A stretch of 64,000 nt of DNA from assembly GCF_018446385.1 (NCBI RefSeq), contig NC_055990.1:25505891-25569890 (forward strand). Direction: 5' to 3'. The stretch's first letter is position 1. The number at the start of each line of letters is the position of its first letter. The notes below the pieces were generated by a model that searched no databases, was not told the origin of the DNA, and worked only from the letters and a program-made list of their open reading frames with translations. The position numbers and the translations under genes were made by a program. This DNA comes from Zingiber officinale. Taxonomy: Eukaryota > Streptophyta > Magnoliopsida > Zingiberales > Zingiberaceae. Positions 41,849 through 53,893 of this stretch are shown here, one piece after another.

Positions 41849-42181
41849 TCAACCATGTATAATGGGTCCATGAGAAGGATTTGTCCGAGGACTTGGTGGA
41901 TGATAAGGATCTTCGCGAAGCAGGACTCTTGAGGGTCTGTGAGTTATTATTTTCTCATTTCCTGCAAAATCACAAAGATATACATTTGTTGCAAAGTTAC
42001 TATTAATTATTCAGGATTATGGTATTTGTAATGATAAAGTGAAAAGGATGAGAAGTTTAAAAAAACCATGAGAACTTGGAAGGTTAATGACTCCAGGATC
42101 TCCAGCAGCTACTGAACAAGCAAACAGGAGGAGAAGGAGAACAAGCTTAATGTAACAATATCCGCTCTCCATGTTCTCCAT
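41849..42181 (-). CDS. Putative small secreted signalling peptide precursor (75 residues)
   Basis: Two exons, 42181-42067 and 41961-41849, with GT-AG borders (CATG|GTTTTT, ttttgcag|GAAATG) and matching phase. The precursor has an N-terminal hydrophobic core (residues 11-25, IKLVLLLLLFACSVA) followed by AAGDPG, which fits a signal peptide with cleavage near 26. The C-terminus is short, basic then Pro/His-rich: RPSRVLLR, then EDPYHPPSPRTNPSHGPIIHG. Such a layout (signal peptide, variable middle, Pro-rich C-terminal end) is that of plant post-translationally modified peptide hormones (CLE, CEP, PIP, IDA types). I do not recognise the C-terminal motif as any of these; SPR/HGP pieces only faintly recall PIP/CEP. 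An alternative in-frame ATG is at 42172. It is unlikely to be found by length-filtered gene prediction. Confidence 0.6.
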
Positions 42182-43049
42182 CTTGTCACTACTCAGGTTA
42201 CTGCCATGCCACTTCTGTTCTATTTAGAGTACAATTTTTCAAAGTCATGGCTCGATAGTCTCTTCCTCAGCTTCTTGGCCATATAAAATAAGTTGAACAA
42301 GTCATGGAGACATTGACAGTACTTGTGGCATCTTCTTAGTTTCTGCATCATGCAGGACTATTCTCACTTTGAGAGTTAAGGCAACGAGTTGAATGTTGTG
42401 CACAAGTAAAAAGGAGACTAGCAGGTCTACAACTTTGATCCAATGAAATTACAACAAGTATCAAGAAGATAATAGTACATATTCTAAAGAATTGCAGTCA
42501 ATGGAAGATGTCAATTACTTAAAGAGTTAAGACTTGGACTATTGATTTTGAGTTTGTGGTGAGTCTACTGTGTGCACTCTCAACCATTCATCTTGTCTAC
42601 CAATAGCAATATTCTCATCTCTCGTGTATAATATTTTTGAACTGTATTTTTTTCTTATTGCCCGATGCTCCGATCTATTAAGTGTTGAAGACTACCACAA
42701 CATTGTTCTTTTTAACGCAAGGAAGAAATGATGATCACAAAGGATTAAGCAATGCCAAACACCAATTGAGAGTATAATTCATGACTGCTACAAGTGTATA
42801 GTAACCAAAATCGATAAACCATCAATTTCCTTTTTATTCAAACTACTGCACAGAAGAACAAGTGCATTAATTTCTACATACTGTGGTGGATACTATAAGA
42901 TAGAAAGATGCATCATGAATCATGAATATTATCCTAATGAAAGAAAATTTGTCCATATATGGCTACTGGCCTCATCTCTTCCATCTCATTGTTCTCTCAA
43001 CTTCATGATTAGCCTTGTCAACAAGGGAGTTCATGGGCTGCTACCAGCT
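42182..43049. other. Intergenic region between the small peptide gene and the CCT gene
   Basis: About 870 bp, AT-rich. It should contain the promoter of the peptide gene and the 3' UTR of the CCT gene. No other feature seen. Confidence 0.4.
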
Positions 43050-45716
43050 TCAACATCTTGCGTAGTTAACTATTTGAGTGGATATGTTATCTTCCGTCTT
43101 TGCAAACCTTCCCCTAATCCTAGGCTGACTATCAGCAAGAGCCTTCCTGCAAGCATACTGCAAATCACCCAAAACTTATCAGTTTCTAGAATTTGCTTTT
43201 AACGAAAAATTGCAAACAAGTGGTTACATTTGCAAGCATTTTGACTCAACCACCCTAAGATAGCTTTTCATTATGGTATCAAGACAGTTTAGACTCTAAA
43301 GCTAGCATACTTCTGCATGCTGACAAGTTTATTTGTCACGAATAGACGGATCAAGAAATTTTCATTTAGTTCATAATAAGGAATAAGTGCTTTGCCTTGC
43401 AGTATCTAAATTGCAATACATGTCATCCTTTTTTCATTCTGATTATAAAATGTTATGTCCTGTTAAAACTCTTGTCTTTGCATTGTTATCCTAATGACGA
43501 CAGAAGCTACATTAATCTGGAGTATTCAAGTGTTCTTACATGGCTTCAGAAAGAATCATGAAGGGGGAAAGAATAGCTTCACACCTTGATTTTTCTGCCA
43601 AAGTTTCTCTTACTCTTCTTCTCCCTGTATCTGGAAAGTTTTTGTAGTCGCAGCTCTGTCTTATTTTCACTGATGGAAAAGGGTTGCTCGAATGAAGAAC
43701 ATACAGTGGTGGCATTTCTTGAGTTTGTGCTCTTATTGCCAAGATTCTGCAAAAACGAGTCAAAATAAATAACCATGCCCATCCTGGCACACAGCAGGTA
43801 GAAATTTACATACTACAAGTGATATATCTTGATGAATTCATAATAATCTCAGAATTTCTCAGTGGAAAATGTAGCCAATGCATATTTTCTCTGGGAAGTC
43901 ACAAATATTAGATAATCATCCAAATTAGTTAACTAAAATATTGTCCATAATTCTTAAATCTGGCAATCCTTTTATACGTTGGTACAACTAACCCTCATTG
44001 TATGTATAGGACCAATAGAAGATTAATATGACTTTCATTCAGCATGACACTAATTGATGCGGGTAAGTAAATGTTGAAGCAATTGATTAAGACCTGAGAA
44101 GCATAGTAAGGTCAAATACTGTGTTAGCTGAACCTTTATGGGCCAAGGTAGAAGAGATAAAGTGAGGGAAAAAATAAACATGAAAATTAGTAAGAAAACT
44201 AGAAATTTACTCATACCTGAACATCTCCTTCGCTGCTTGCTCTCCTCAAACCAAGTGCAGCTTCAAAATCCAATCCCTGGAAATCAAGGAAGTCTAGTCT
44301 TCTACTGCAACTAGGGAACCACTCTAATGAGCTTAAACACTCAGAACTTGCACTTTTCTGAATTGATCTTTCTACTCGGCGAATTTTTCCAGGGGGTGGA
44401 ACACCGGCCATCCCAACTGCCGGAATCTTCAATTCTTCTAGGAGCTGAGAAATTGGCTCTTCAATTTCCGATTTCTCCATAAGGTCCTTCTTGCACTCAA
44501 AGTAAATGTCAGTGAGATGATCGTTTTGGATTGACTCTATATCTGCAGCCTTGATTGTTTCTGTGATGACATCTCCTCCACCTGATATAATGGACATGGC
44601 ATTAGCCATGGGATCAAGTGCTGGATCTTCTAAGATGGGTTCTGGAGCTTTGAATAGGTCTCCTTCTCCTCCCATATCATATTCTGAAACAGAGGGTGCC
44701 TGTGCCATATTGGCCTATACCAAAATCAATGAGTGAATTACAGGAACAGTTTAATTATTGATACACTAAGGATTATTTTCAACAGACATTTTGAATGAGG
44801 AATTCACAAAAGTCAACAAACATTATCTGTATGGGCATTAAGAGAATCTGATTGATGGCCAGCAATTTGCTTTTCATACTGGATTGATCTTTCTTTTTTA
44901 TAATTCCATCATAAACAGAAGCATGGATATATAAGTTTTAAATTTCGCCTTGGTAAAAGTTCCCATTTTCCCATCAAACATAGGACACTATCCAAAACAA
45001 AATATTACCCTCAAGCTGAAAGTTAGGTATTAAAAACTTTCATAAGATTTCACTTTTATGAATTTTTTTTTGTTTTAAAAATAGGGTTGAACAATTGTCT
45101 AATAAATAAATCATTTTTTCCCCTTTCATGGAGTCTTCTTGTCCACTTTAACTAAGCATTAAACACTCTCCTGTCTCAACCTTTTGGACCTTAACAATTT
45201 CAGTTTCTTTGCTTTCAGAAAGTTCTCTCCGAAATTGCAAAGTGTCATGCGCTTCTTGATTCTTTCATTCTTTGTAAGGACAGGCCTCTTTTAAAAAACA
45301 ACTAAATTCACCAATAAATTGGGAGTTTTAAGATCAAAATAATCTGCAATATAACCTGTTTTACTTTCTTTTTCTTTAGGATCCTTTTGAAATATAATTA
45401 ACTGTCCCAACAAATCAAACAACTTGTGTCAGTGTTTCACTTTTCACCAGGCAACATTCAGTACCAGATCCAAATCTCTCCAGAACAGAGCAAATTCCTC
45501 GACCGGATCCTTTAATGAAACAGTAAAAGAGAGATCGGTTTAACCAGAAGGCAAAATTACCAAGTTATGCCGACCGTCCTCGACTCCGACATAGAATCGG
45601 TGGGAGAGAAAGCCCTCGTCGGAGAACGGTAGGTACGAGTAGTGGCCGCCGCTGTAGTCATGGAAGAAGCCGTGGGAGAAGACCGAAGGCAGATGAAGCC
45701 CCGCTTGAGCATACAT
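43050..45716 (-). CDS. CCT-motif family protein (CMF, no B-box)
   Basis: Four exons on the minus strand, 45716-45561, 44714-44217, 43746-43585 and 43157-43050, all in phase, give 307 residues. The N-terminus MYAQAGLHLP matches the MYxxxGLxxP start I recall in plant CMF proteins. The CCT motif spans residues about 250-292, split by the last intron: RLQKLSRYREKKSKRNFGRKIK then YACRKALADSQPRIRGRFAK. No B-box zinc fingers precede it and no response-regulator domain is present, so it is neither CONSTANS-like nor PRR. CCT proteins are nuclear and bind NF-Y/DNA; members affect flowering time, sugar response and chloroplast development, but the role of this one is unknown. The chosen ATG is preceded by a good TATA box at 45861-45870. 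Confidence 0.9.
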
Positions 45717-45860
45717 CGTCGATATCTCTTATCGCCAACTTCACTTTGATCGCTTCCCCTGCGAATCCTCCTCTCGTCGTCGTTCTCCGTGGATCGGAGG
45801 AAGGAGAAGGAAGGAGAGAAGCACATGACCAACGAGGAAGGAAAGGGGAAGCGAAAGAGG

Positions 45861-45870
45861 CCTATTTATA
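45861..45870 (-). promoter_or_regulatory. TATA box of the CCT gene
   Basis: TATAAATAGG on the minus strand, a near-perfect plant TATA box about 145 bp upstream of the ATG at 45716. Confidence 0.7.
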
Positions 45871-47631
45871 GAGCGAATGGAGTAGCTTGAACGATGAATG
45901 GATCAATCACGATCAGGAGTGGGACTAGGAACGCGAAACAGCATTGTCCAACCAATAAATGAGCGCAGACAATTATGTGTTTTGTGACATGCTTACAGTG
46001 CGGTGCAGCCGTAAAGCAGGACCAATTAAAAAGATGAAGGTTCGAATTTCAATGGAAATAAATATTTTAAAGATCAATTTAAGCGTGTATAAATTATTGG
46101 ATAAAAATTAACAAAAGACATGTAAACCATAAAAAAAAAACTATTTTCAAAAAAAAAAACAAAAGGGCATCCAATTATATTTTTATATCTAAAATACCTC
46201 TTATTATAATATTAATAGTGTAGTAACTACTAAGTAAAAATTAACTATTTTATTTTAATCAAAATTATTAAATATAAAATATTATTATTATATCAAAATA
46301 TTTTTCACTAATTTAGTTAAAATTATTTTAAATTGATTAAAATTACTTTAAAATGGTAATATATATAATTGTAACAAAATTTAAATTTAAATAGAATACA
46401 TATTTTAAATATATATAATTGTAAATCTGAATTTATTCCATAAATAAAATTAAAAAGAACATCTAACGTCTCAATTATTAACAATAAAAAAACTCAAGAT
46501 TTGCATAATTTTTTTTTATTTTTTTAAGATGACACAAGGTATTTAATTTATATTGATTAATTATAGAATAATTTTATATTGATCATTAAGATAAATTAAA
46601 AAGTATTTTCAATGGCCAATCTATTAATTTATGCATCTAGATCAATTGTCCATTAAAAAAAATTATATATTAATTCATTAAAACTGAAGGCACTATGTCA
46701 CTATACTGTTGCACCATTAATTTAAGCTAACACATTTACTTGTAATTATTTGATTCTCTTTTAGAAATTTTTTTTTTTAAAAAAAAATATTTTATAAATA
46801 AATATTCTAAGCCAATAATTTCATCCCCTTGTGATGTGAATTATTATTTGTTAGCTTCTCACTTTTGTCATGATCAAATTGGGAAATGAAACTTGGACAT
46901 TGACATGAATTGGTTGTTGATGTGGCATCTTTGTTAATTGATTGATGGAAGCTTGGACTGAGGACAGCACTTGAAGGTGCACATCCAGGTCAATTCATGT
47001 TCTCAATCATTGAGAGTCAATGCACTTGGCAACTTACCTTAACATTAATATTAATCCTTGATAATTAAAATATTAAGCTATAAAAAATAGAACACAAGCT
47101 AAAAAAACAAAAACAAAAAACAAAAAAAAGTGGCATACATATCTTATCCTCCTAATTATTCCAAAATTATTCTCACTCCACTTTCTCTCTTTGAGGCCAG
47201 AAACTTTGCTTGCTTCTCCTCGTAAATAAAACAAGAATAACATTTTTAGTAATGGAAGAATGGGAAAGGAATGAGTTACTTTGATGGGATTGGTAATGGG
47301 AATGCAAGAAGAAGAAAATTATGGTAATTGATCAAAGATCGTACTCAAAAGACATAATTAATTTTTAGACTTCTCAAAGAATGCATTTGTTTTTCATTTG
47401 ACTACTCCCAAGAACTAGTGTTGCATGTAAAGAACAACACCATTGTGGTGATACATTTCAAAGAACGACATCATCGTGATGTTGACTTTCAAAAATTAAC
47501 ACTACAATGATACTATATTTCAAAAAAAAATGGAACTGTTACATTAACAATCCCCTACAACGATTCCATGTTGTATAGAGGAAAGTTTAACAGGAGCATA
47601 AATAGCAAGCGCATGGTAGGACTTCTACAAT
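45871..47631. other. Intergenic region upstream of the CCT gene
   Basis: Very AT-rich with decayed repeats. A segment at about 46043-46060 (gaaggttcgaatttcaa) contains a B-box-like sequence and may be an old SINE remnant, but I found no A box or duplication. No gene seen. Confidence 0.4.
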
Positions 47632-48132
47632 TAGGGCGACAATTTTCCTCGTGAATTTGGGGTCTCACGGGGAAAATCCGAAATGGGGATGGGGATCCCC
47701 GATTTTTTGGGGATGGGGCGGGTTCGGGGTGGGTATGGGAATACTATCTCCATCCCCGAACCCGCCCCAAATATTATTATTAATATTAATAAATAATAAT
47801 ATGATTTTTTTAAAAAATATTAATAATAGTATTAATATTAATATTAAATTTTTTAAAAATATTATTATTAATAATAATATTAATATTAATATTATCATTA
47901 ATAATAATAATTAAATAATAATAATAATAATAATAACATAAATTAAATTTGGGAATGAGATGGGGATGGGAGCGGGGATGGGGATTTGATCCTCGTGGGT
48001 TTGGGTTCAGGGAATCTCCGAATTCGAAAAAATGAGAACAGGGCGGGGAATTCTCCGAATCCGAAAAAATGAGAATGGGACGGAGATGGGAATGGCAAAC
48101 TCACCCCCGTCCCGCCCCATTGTCATCCCTAC
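47632..48132. mobile_element. hAT-like MITE with G/C-rich ends
   Basis: The left end tagggcgacaatttt and the right end attgtcatcccta form imperfect terminal inverted repeats (TAGGGCGACAAT versus TAGGGATGACAAT). Next to them are G-rich (ggggatggggatcccc) and C-rich blocks, and an AT-trinucleotide-rich centre. This tagggatgacaatggggcgggg type of end is common in non-autonomous hAT elements of plants, as I recall. Flanks ttctacaa and ctctacag share 6 of 8 bases as a decayed target-site duplication. No coding capacity. Confidence 0.65.
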
Positions 48133-48360
48133 TCTACAGGCAGTAAAATCTTGGGATCGACTTCTGTTTGATTCTGACAGAATACCATGTACTTACCATC
48201 TGTGCCAAGCCTTAGGAGCATGGTGCTACATTTCAAAAATCAACACCACTTTGATGCTATATAAATCTTAAAATTGGCATCATAGTGGTCCGTTCTTTAA
48301 ATGTAATATCAGAGTGATTGACGCAAGAGGTAAAATGGAAAATAAATGTGCTTTTGAAAA

Positions 48361-49004
48361 ATCTAAAAGTTGGATGCATCTTGTAAAAAAAGTTCATAAT
48401 TTAAGTAAACCTTTATCAATTGCTGAAAAAAAAAATTAAGAAAAATAATGGAGACGAAGAGTGGAATATAATAAGAGAAAAAATAATAGAGACGAAGAGT
48501 GGAATCTAATAAGAGAAGTCCACTTAAAGATAACTAGAAGAAGGTGTTGGTTGAAAACATGAACTTGTATAGGAGAAAAAAATATATGAAGTAATCAAGA
48601 TTGAGAGAATTTTGCAACCATTCAAGATTGAGAGTGCAACATATTCTCCCTTTTCACTTTCGCAAGGAGAACCAAAAAGAAAGAAGGAAAAAAACCTTGA
48701 AAGATCTAAAAGTTGGATGCATATTGTAAAAAAAAGTCTATAATCTTAAGTACACCTTTATCAATTGCTGAAAAAAAAAACTAAGAAAAAATAATGGAGA
48801 CTAAGAGTGGAATCTAATAAGAGAAGTCCACTTAAAGATAACTAGAAGAAGGTGTTGGTTGAAAGCATGCACTTGTATAGGAGAAAAAAAAAATGAAGTA
48901 AACAAGATTGAGAGAATTTTGCAACCATTCAAGATTGAGAGTGCAACACATTCTCCTTTTTCACTTTTGCAAGGAGAACCAAAAAGAAAGAAGGAAAAAA
49001 AACC
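48361..49004. repeat. Tandem duplication of a ~343 bp unit
   Basis: Unit 1 begins atctaaaagttggatgcat at 48361 and unit 2 at 48704. Both then carry tttatcaattgctgaaaaaa, agagtggaatctaataagag, aactagaagaaggtgttggtt, attgagagaattttgcaacc and caaggagaaccaaaaagaaag in the same order. Unit 1 has an extra internal duplication of gagacgaagagtggaat. No coding sequence seen. Confidence 0.85.
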
Positions 49005-49455
49005 TCATTGTTCTTGATATAGACTTTTTTTGCAATAGTGGGAAGATGCTATAGCTAGGAGCCATGGCCCTACCCTAACAATGATAGAGAACCATTTGGT
49101 TGGGTGGCCACATTCCATTATCTTCTTGGGTGATTGCATATAGACATAGAGGACAACAGCTGTATGGAACATTTTTATCTCTTTGCACAAGACTTTTGCC
49201 ACTAAAGTTCAAATTATCTCATTGACCTTTATCTTCACTCATTCATTTAATTTGATGTACAATATTTTTAAAATTATCTTCGTATTTGAATTTATGAATT
49301 TTACATAAAGAAAGAAGAGACAATTATAAAGGAAGCCTTTACTGTGTTTTCTACAAAAATATCTTTCATCAACTGTTTTGTTTTACTGTTCTCAGTAGCT
49401 GAGACATGCTACATTAGTGTAACTTTAAATAACCTAAACAAAGACATAAGAAAAT

Positions 49456-52400
49456 TTAATAGTAAAGTAAAGTTATGAGCATTATTAGGCTGCTGCATAC
49501 AAATACTAACAGGTATTCCCTTCTGTTATGGGACTTGCAGGGCTTGAACAATCCCATAATTTGGTGCCAAGCTAACTTAAACAGTGCGACACAAGCAAAG
49601 AAAAGACTGATCACAATTACTGCCAGCTCCTTGCTCTCTAGCAAATCTTGGTTGCTCTTGATCTTCTCCAGATCTTCTCTGCAATCAAAATGCAAAGCTC
49701 AGTTTCTTATTGATGAATTAAACTTTGGAGTGAATTGGAAGACACGGAGATAGTTCTAGCAGCTACTTTGGAAGCCTACAATATACATCAAATTCCTTTG
49801 CCCAAAAAACCAATTTGGCATCTCTACTCTTTGTATATTTCACTCAAAAACATGATGGATTCGCACTATAATCTTATGAAAATTTCCTTTTAACCCAAAG
49901 GCTAAACTACGATCATACGAACTGGATGCCTCCATTTATATCATGTAAATCTACCATACCTAAAAATCTCACTTTTAGGAATTTTGTGAAGTTCACTTAA
50001 ATCAATCAAGAGTTATATTATGGATTGATACTAAAGGGTTTAAGTAATTAATATGTTAATAGATTAACGAACCCGACCCGATTTGCTAGCAACCCGACCC
50101 GTCTTACCTTTTTAAATACATACCTTATATTTTTTCCCCTCTCCCCTAACCCTTGAAGCCACCGGCCTCCCCCACACCTCCATTCGAACCCTAGTAACTT
50201 TGGAGGAGATAGAAGAAGAATCTCGTCAGAACGCTCAAGGTCATTTTTCCTTACGTCTCGCTGGCTATCTTTCATACGCAAAACACCAAAGTAAGTTTTC
50301 CTTTTGCTGTTTTTGTATTTACAATACTATATGGATTGTATTATGCATGTTTTGGTGTTATGAGTATGATTTATTGATGCCGATTATGTTTCATTCGATT
50401 TTTGTGATGTATTGAAGAAGTTTTAACGTCTTCCTTTCTCTTTTGATTGGAAACTTTGCTGCTGGATTTTGTTTGAGGGATTTCCTACTGCTTATGGGAG
50501 GTTCGTAAGGTTGGAGGGTGGTGGAGATGATGGCGTGCAGAGAAGAGAGCTGGGCTGTGCTGGGTTGAGAGTTGTGCTGTTCTGAGTTTTGTGCAGGCTG
50601 TGCTGGGTTCAAAATTGTGTCGTTTTGAGCTTTGTGCGACTGTGCTGGGTTGGAAGTTGTGCTGTTTTGAGATTTGGGCAGTCTGTGTTGGGTTGAAAGT
50701 GTGTTGTTTGAGATTTGTGCGTGCTGTGTGGGCTGAGAAGAGTTGTGCAGGGCTGGGACAACGTCAAGAAGGGGCAGATGGGAGTTGCAAGGTGAGGTTT
50801 AGTGTTCCGGTTTGGGAATTCTGAGTTGTTGTACTCACAGGCATGTCTGATGGCTAATGGGAGGGGGTTGAGGGCGAGAAGAGAGTGTTGATATGTCAAG
50901 AAGGGGCGGGAGTCAAATAGGGGAAAGATGACAATGGATGGCGGGTGAATGGATGTGACAGCACGTGGCAGAATCCCTTAATATTTTTATTCTTATTTAT
51001 TTACGTCCTTCCATGTATAAGCAAGCACCTTTAATTCTATTATCATAATTGTTAGTATGATGTTGATGCACGCAAGTTGATTGTTTGTTTTAGCATGCAA
51101 GCAAATCATTTTATTTATTTAGCAATGTCTTTCTATGAATGAAAAGTAATAATATGTTGTTTTAATAATGTGAACTATATGTGACAATGTGACGAGTAGG
51201 GGAATCTGGCTTAAGAAGGGTCCGGTGAACCTTATCAAAACAAAAGAGGTTTGGAAATCCGGCTTAAGAAAGGTTCGGTGAACCTTACCAACACAAAAGA
51301 GATTTGGGAATTCGGTTTAACAAGAGTCCGGTGAACCTTACTGAAGCAGAGGGGTTTGGGAATCCAGCTTAAGAAGGATCCAGTGAATCTTAACAACCTA
51401 GTATTAGGGTAAAAGTTTGGCCAAACGAACAGAAGTTGAGGAAAATTAAAAAAAAGGGGGAGCTACATTCAATGCTATGAACTCACTTAAATGTTTTTGA
51501 CGATGAAAGATAATGTTTGATGTTATCATATTTTATGTCAGCAAGGCTTAGATCTTAAATGTTTAAAGTATTTTAGCTTGTGAATATATGTTGATTCTTA
51601 TTATAAAATTTTAGAACTTGCTGACTCTTTAAATTCACTAAATCTATATGGTGCAAGAAATAAGAAAACAGAGGGACTCGATGGATGAGCTAGCTCGTAC
51701 CTGACAGTGCACACTCGACGGCCATGTCCTTTTCTTTTCAGCTTATGTTATTATTTGTTTTGGAGTTGGTTGCACTTTCGGGTCTTTAAGTGTTAAGTCA
51801 TATGGTTGCTTTTGATTTACAGACAGGATTTTGTGTTACCGCTTTATAGTGAACATTCTGTTTAGATGCTCGATACTCACATTTGATTTATCCAATGTTA
51901 TTTATTCGTTGTTGATTGTGTTGTCTTGGGTGAAAGGGTTTGTATGAATTATTTTAGAGCTGTAAGGGAGCAAGTCTAGGGTTGTTTCACTTCTCTTCTA
52001 GTGAAACTATATTTCAAATATTCAAATTTAGTTTTTAGTTTCTAGAAAAAAAAATTCTCTACAATTAATCTTTAAACTTAACCTTCCCACACCCTCATCA
52101 ATTAGCACACTATTAACCACAAATAACAAAATTTGCAAAAATGTTAAAGCACCAAAATTAGTTTGTACATTTGAATCTAATGCTTTTGCTAGTTAAATGT
52201 GCATACAATGGGTCAAGTAGTTGAAGACAAACAATTTTATAACTACTGACTGACCTGAACAAGGCATTTTCTCGAACCAAAGCATCAATTTCAGTTGAAA
52301 CTGAGGACCTCCAGCTCCCAAGTTCATTGAGTTCCTTAGCCTGAAAATTATATCAGTCAGATACTAGTCGACCAAAGAGGTCTTGTCTTCATCGAGAAAT

Positions 52401-53893
52401 AATAATGAAGATACCTACCTCACCCTCCTTCCATTGGCTCAGTTCCTTAATCTCTGAGTTCAATTTCTGCAAGAGTAGTGCAGCTTCAGAGTACTGCTTC
52501 TGCAGGTCAGGAAGAGCTTCACTGTACCTTATGTTAAGCTCTTTAACATATTCCTCCAGTATCGTAAGACTGAGCTCCATTGATCTCACCTTCTGCATCA
52601 AAAACTTCAAAATGCCATCACTCGGTACCCTTCCACTCGGCTGCTTAGGATGATGCATGCTCTCCTGTGAAACTCCATTCTTCGACCTGTTAGGGTCTAA
52701 TTTTACTGGATCATCAACCCGAGAATTGTTAACTTGAGCAACCTCAACTTTGTCATTGAGTTTTGGATCAACCTTGACAGAATTGTAGCTGGCTGCAGGC
52801 TCATCAGAAACCACAATGAGGTCTTCGAGCATCCGCTCTATTGCATCCACACCATAAACCTCAATGTAGCTCAATGTGCAGTAGAACTCTGAACCATAGT
52901 GACTGACCAAGTTCAGCTTCATGTATCTTGCCCACTTAGGTTCTGAAAGCATGAACCGCTGGGCATGCTTAACATTCTCTGCCAAAAAGGTTCCGAGCAG
53001 TGTCCACGTCTCTGTGGGGTAACTCAAGCTTCCAAGCAACTCAAAATCCTTGAAGTTAGACGAATAGTGCTCCAAATTAGCAATCTCAATGGCATCGACG
53101 AGGGTCTCCTCGGAGAGCTCCATCACGATGAATTTCGGAACGGTTGAGCAGCGGTTTCTGAGGTACATGTCTTTGTCCCTGCTCAATATGTTTGCCACCC
53201 CTTTTGCTTCCTTGTTGTGGTCCAAAATCTTGGCACCTTTAGAAGAAGCTGCGTAATTATACTCCAAACCATCAAGTTCAAGTCTGTGGGTAATTTTGCC
53301 ATGCAGCTTGTCTGCATCACTTTCCTTTCTTTGGAGTGCCTGGTTCCTGAATTCATCCAGTCCAATATATCGGTCCCGATCCCGATCCCGCCGATCGACT
53401 TTCTTGCGATCTGAGATATTTCCGTCCTCGATGTTCTCTTCAATTCCAAAGATTTCCGTCGGCGGATCGTCATCAGCTTTCAATCCACAACAAGAGTAAG
53501 TGTTGTTCAACGGCGGAAGAAAATAGAACTCTAACGGAGTTCTCCTGCAAACGAAGTTGCTTCCGACATCATCGGACAAGAAATCTGCCATAAGGAACAA
53601 GAAAGGTTTCAACTTTACACAAATCTGACATCAGTGCGAATCAAGATGAAGTTCCGGCGCAAGAAAGTGAAGCACCCAGAGGGGAAAAAAAGGTAAAAAG
53701 GGCAAATTTTTGGGAAGTGAAGCGAGCATTAAGGAGTGGATTGACCTCGACGGCGATGGCCGTGGCCGAATCGAGAGTGGAGGGCGAAAATGATGCACCA
53801 GAGAGGTACGGCAACGGTGAGGGACAGCTCATAGAGGCTCTTCCTTCTGCTTCTATCGACGGCGTCGTCGTCAGAAGTCTTCTTCATCTTCAT
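49456..53893 (-). CDS. Mid-SUN domain protein (plant SUN3/4/5 class)
   Basis: Four exons on the minus strand, 53893-53746, 53584-52419, 52340-52255 and 49678-49456, all in phase, give 540 residues. Seen: a basic N-terminus MKMKKTSDDD, a membrane segment near 20-42, a SUN domain near 185-292 (LRNRCSTVPKFIVMELSEE, EHYSSNFKDFELLGS, YIEVYG), a linker, a coiled-coil region near 380-470, and two membrane segments at the end (485-503 and 521-540). A central SUN domain with one membrane span before and two after is the mid-SUN layout; those plant proteins sit in the ER and nuclear envelope and bind KASH-type partners. An in-frame second ATG lies at 53887. The third intron is 2.6 kb and holds repeats. 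Confidence 0.92.
50554..50725. repeat. Minisatellite A in the mid-SUN intron (~43 bp x 4)
   Basis: Four imperfect units with the shape gctgtgctgggttgagagttgtgctgtt followed by ttgagatttgtgc. Lies in the third intron. Confidence 0.75.
51201..51393. repeat. Minisatellite B in the mid-SUN intron (~53 bp x 3.6)
   Basis: Units contain cggcttaagaa, gtccggtgaacctta and aaaagaggtttgg in order, imperfectly repeated. The second and third units are clearly related to the first; the last is partial. Confidence 0.75.

Larger units (their letters stand above)
49679..52254 (-). other. 2.6 kb intron of the mid-SUN gene with inserted repetitive DNA
   Basis: Donor TTCAG|GTCAGT, acceptor gattgcag|AGAAG on the minus strand. 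From about 50040 to 51900 the sequence is more GC-rich and structured than the rest of the intron (gacccgacccg, the two minisatellites listed separately), so it looks like an inserted repeat of unknown class. No coding domain found. Confidence 0.6.

Noticed and set aside
46030-46070. Possible SINE remnant with a B-box-like sequence
   Set aside because: No A box, no flanking duplication and no defined end.
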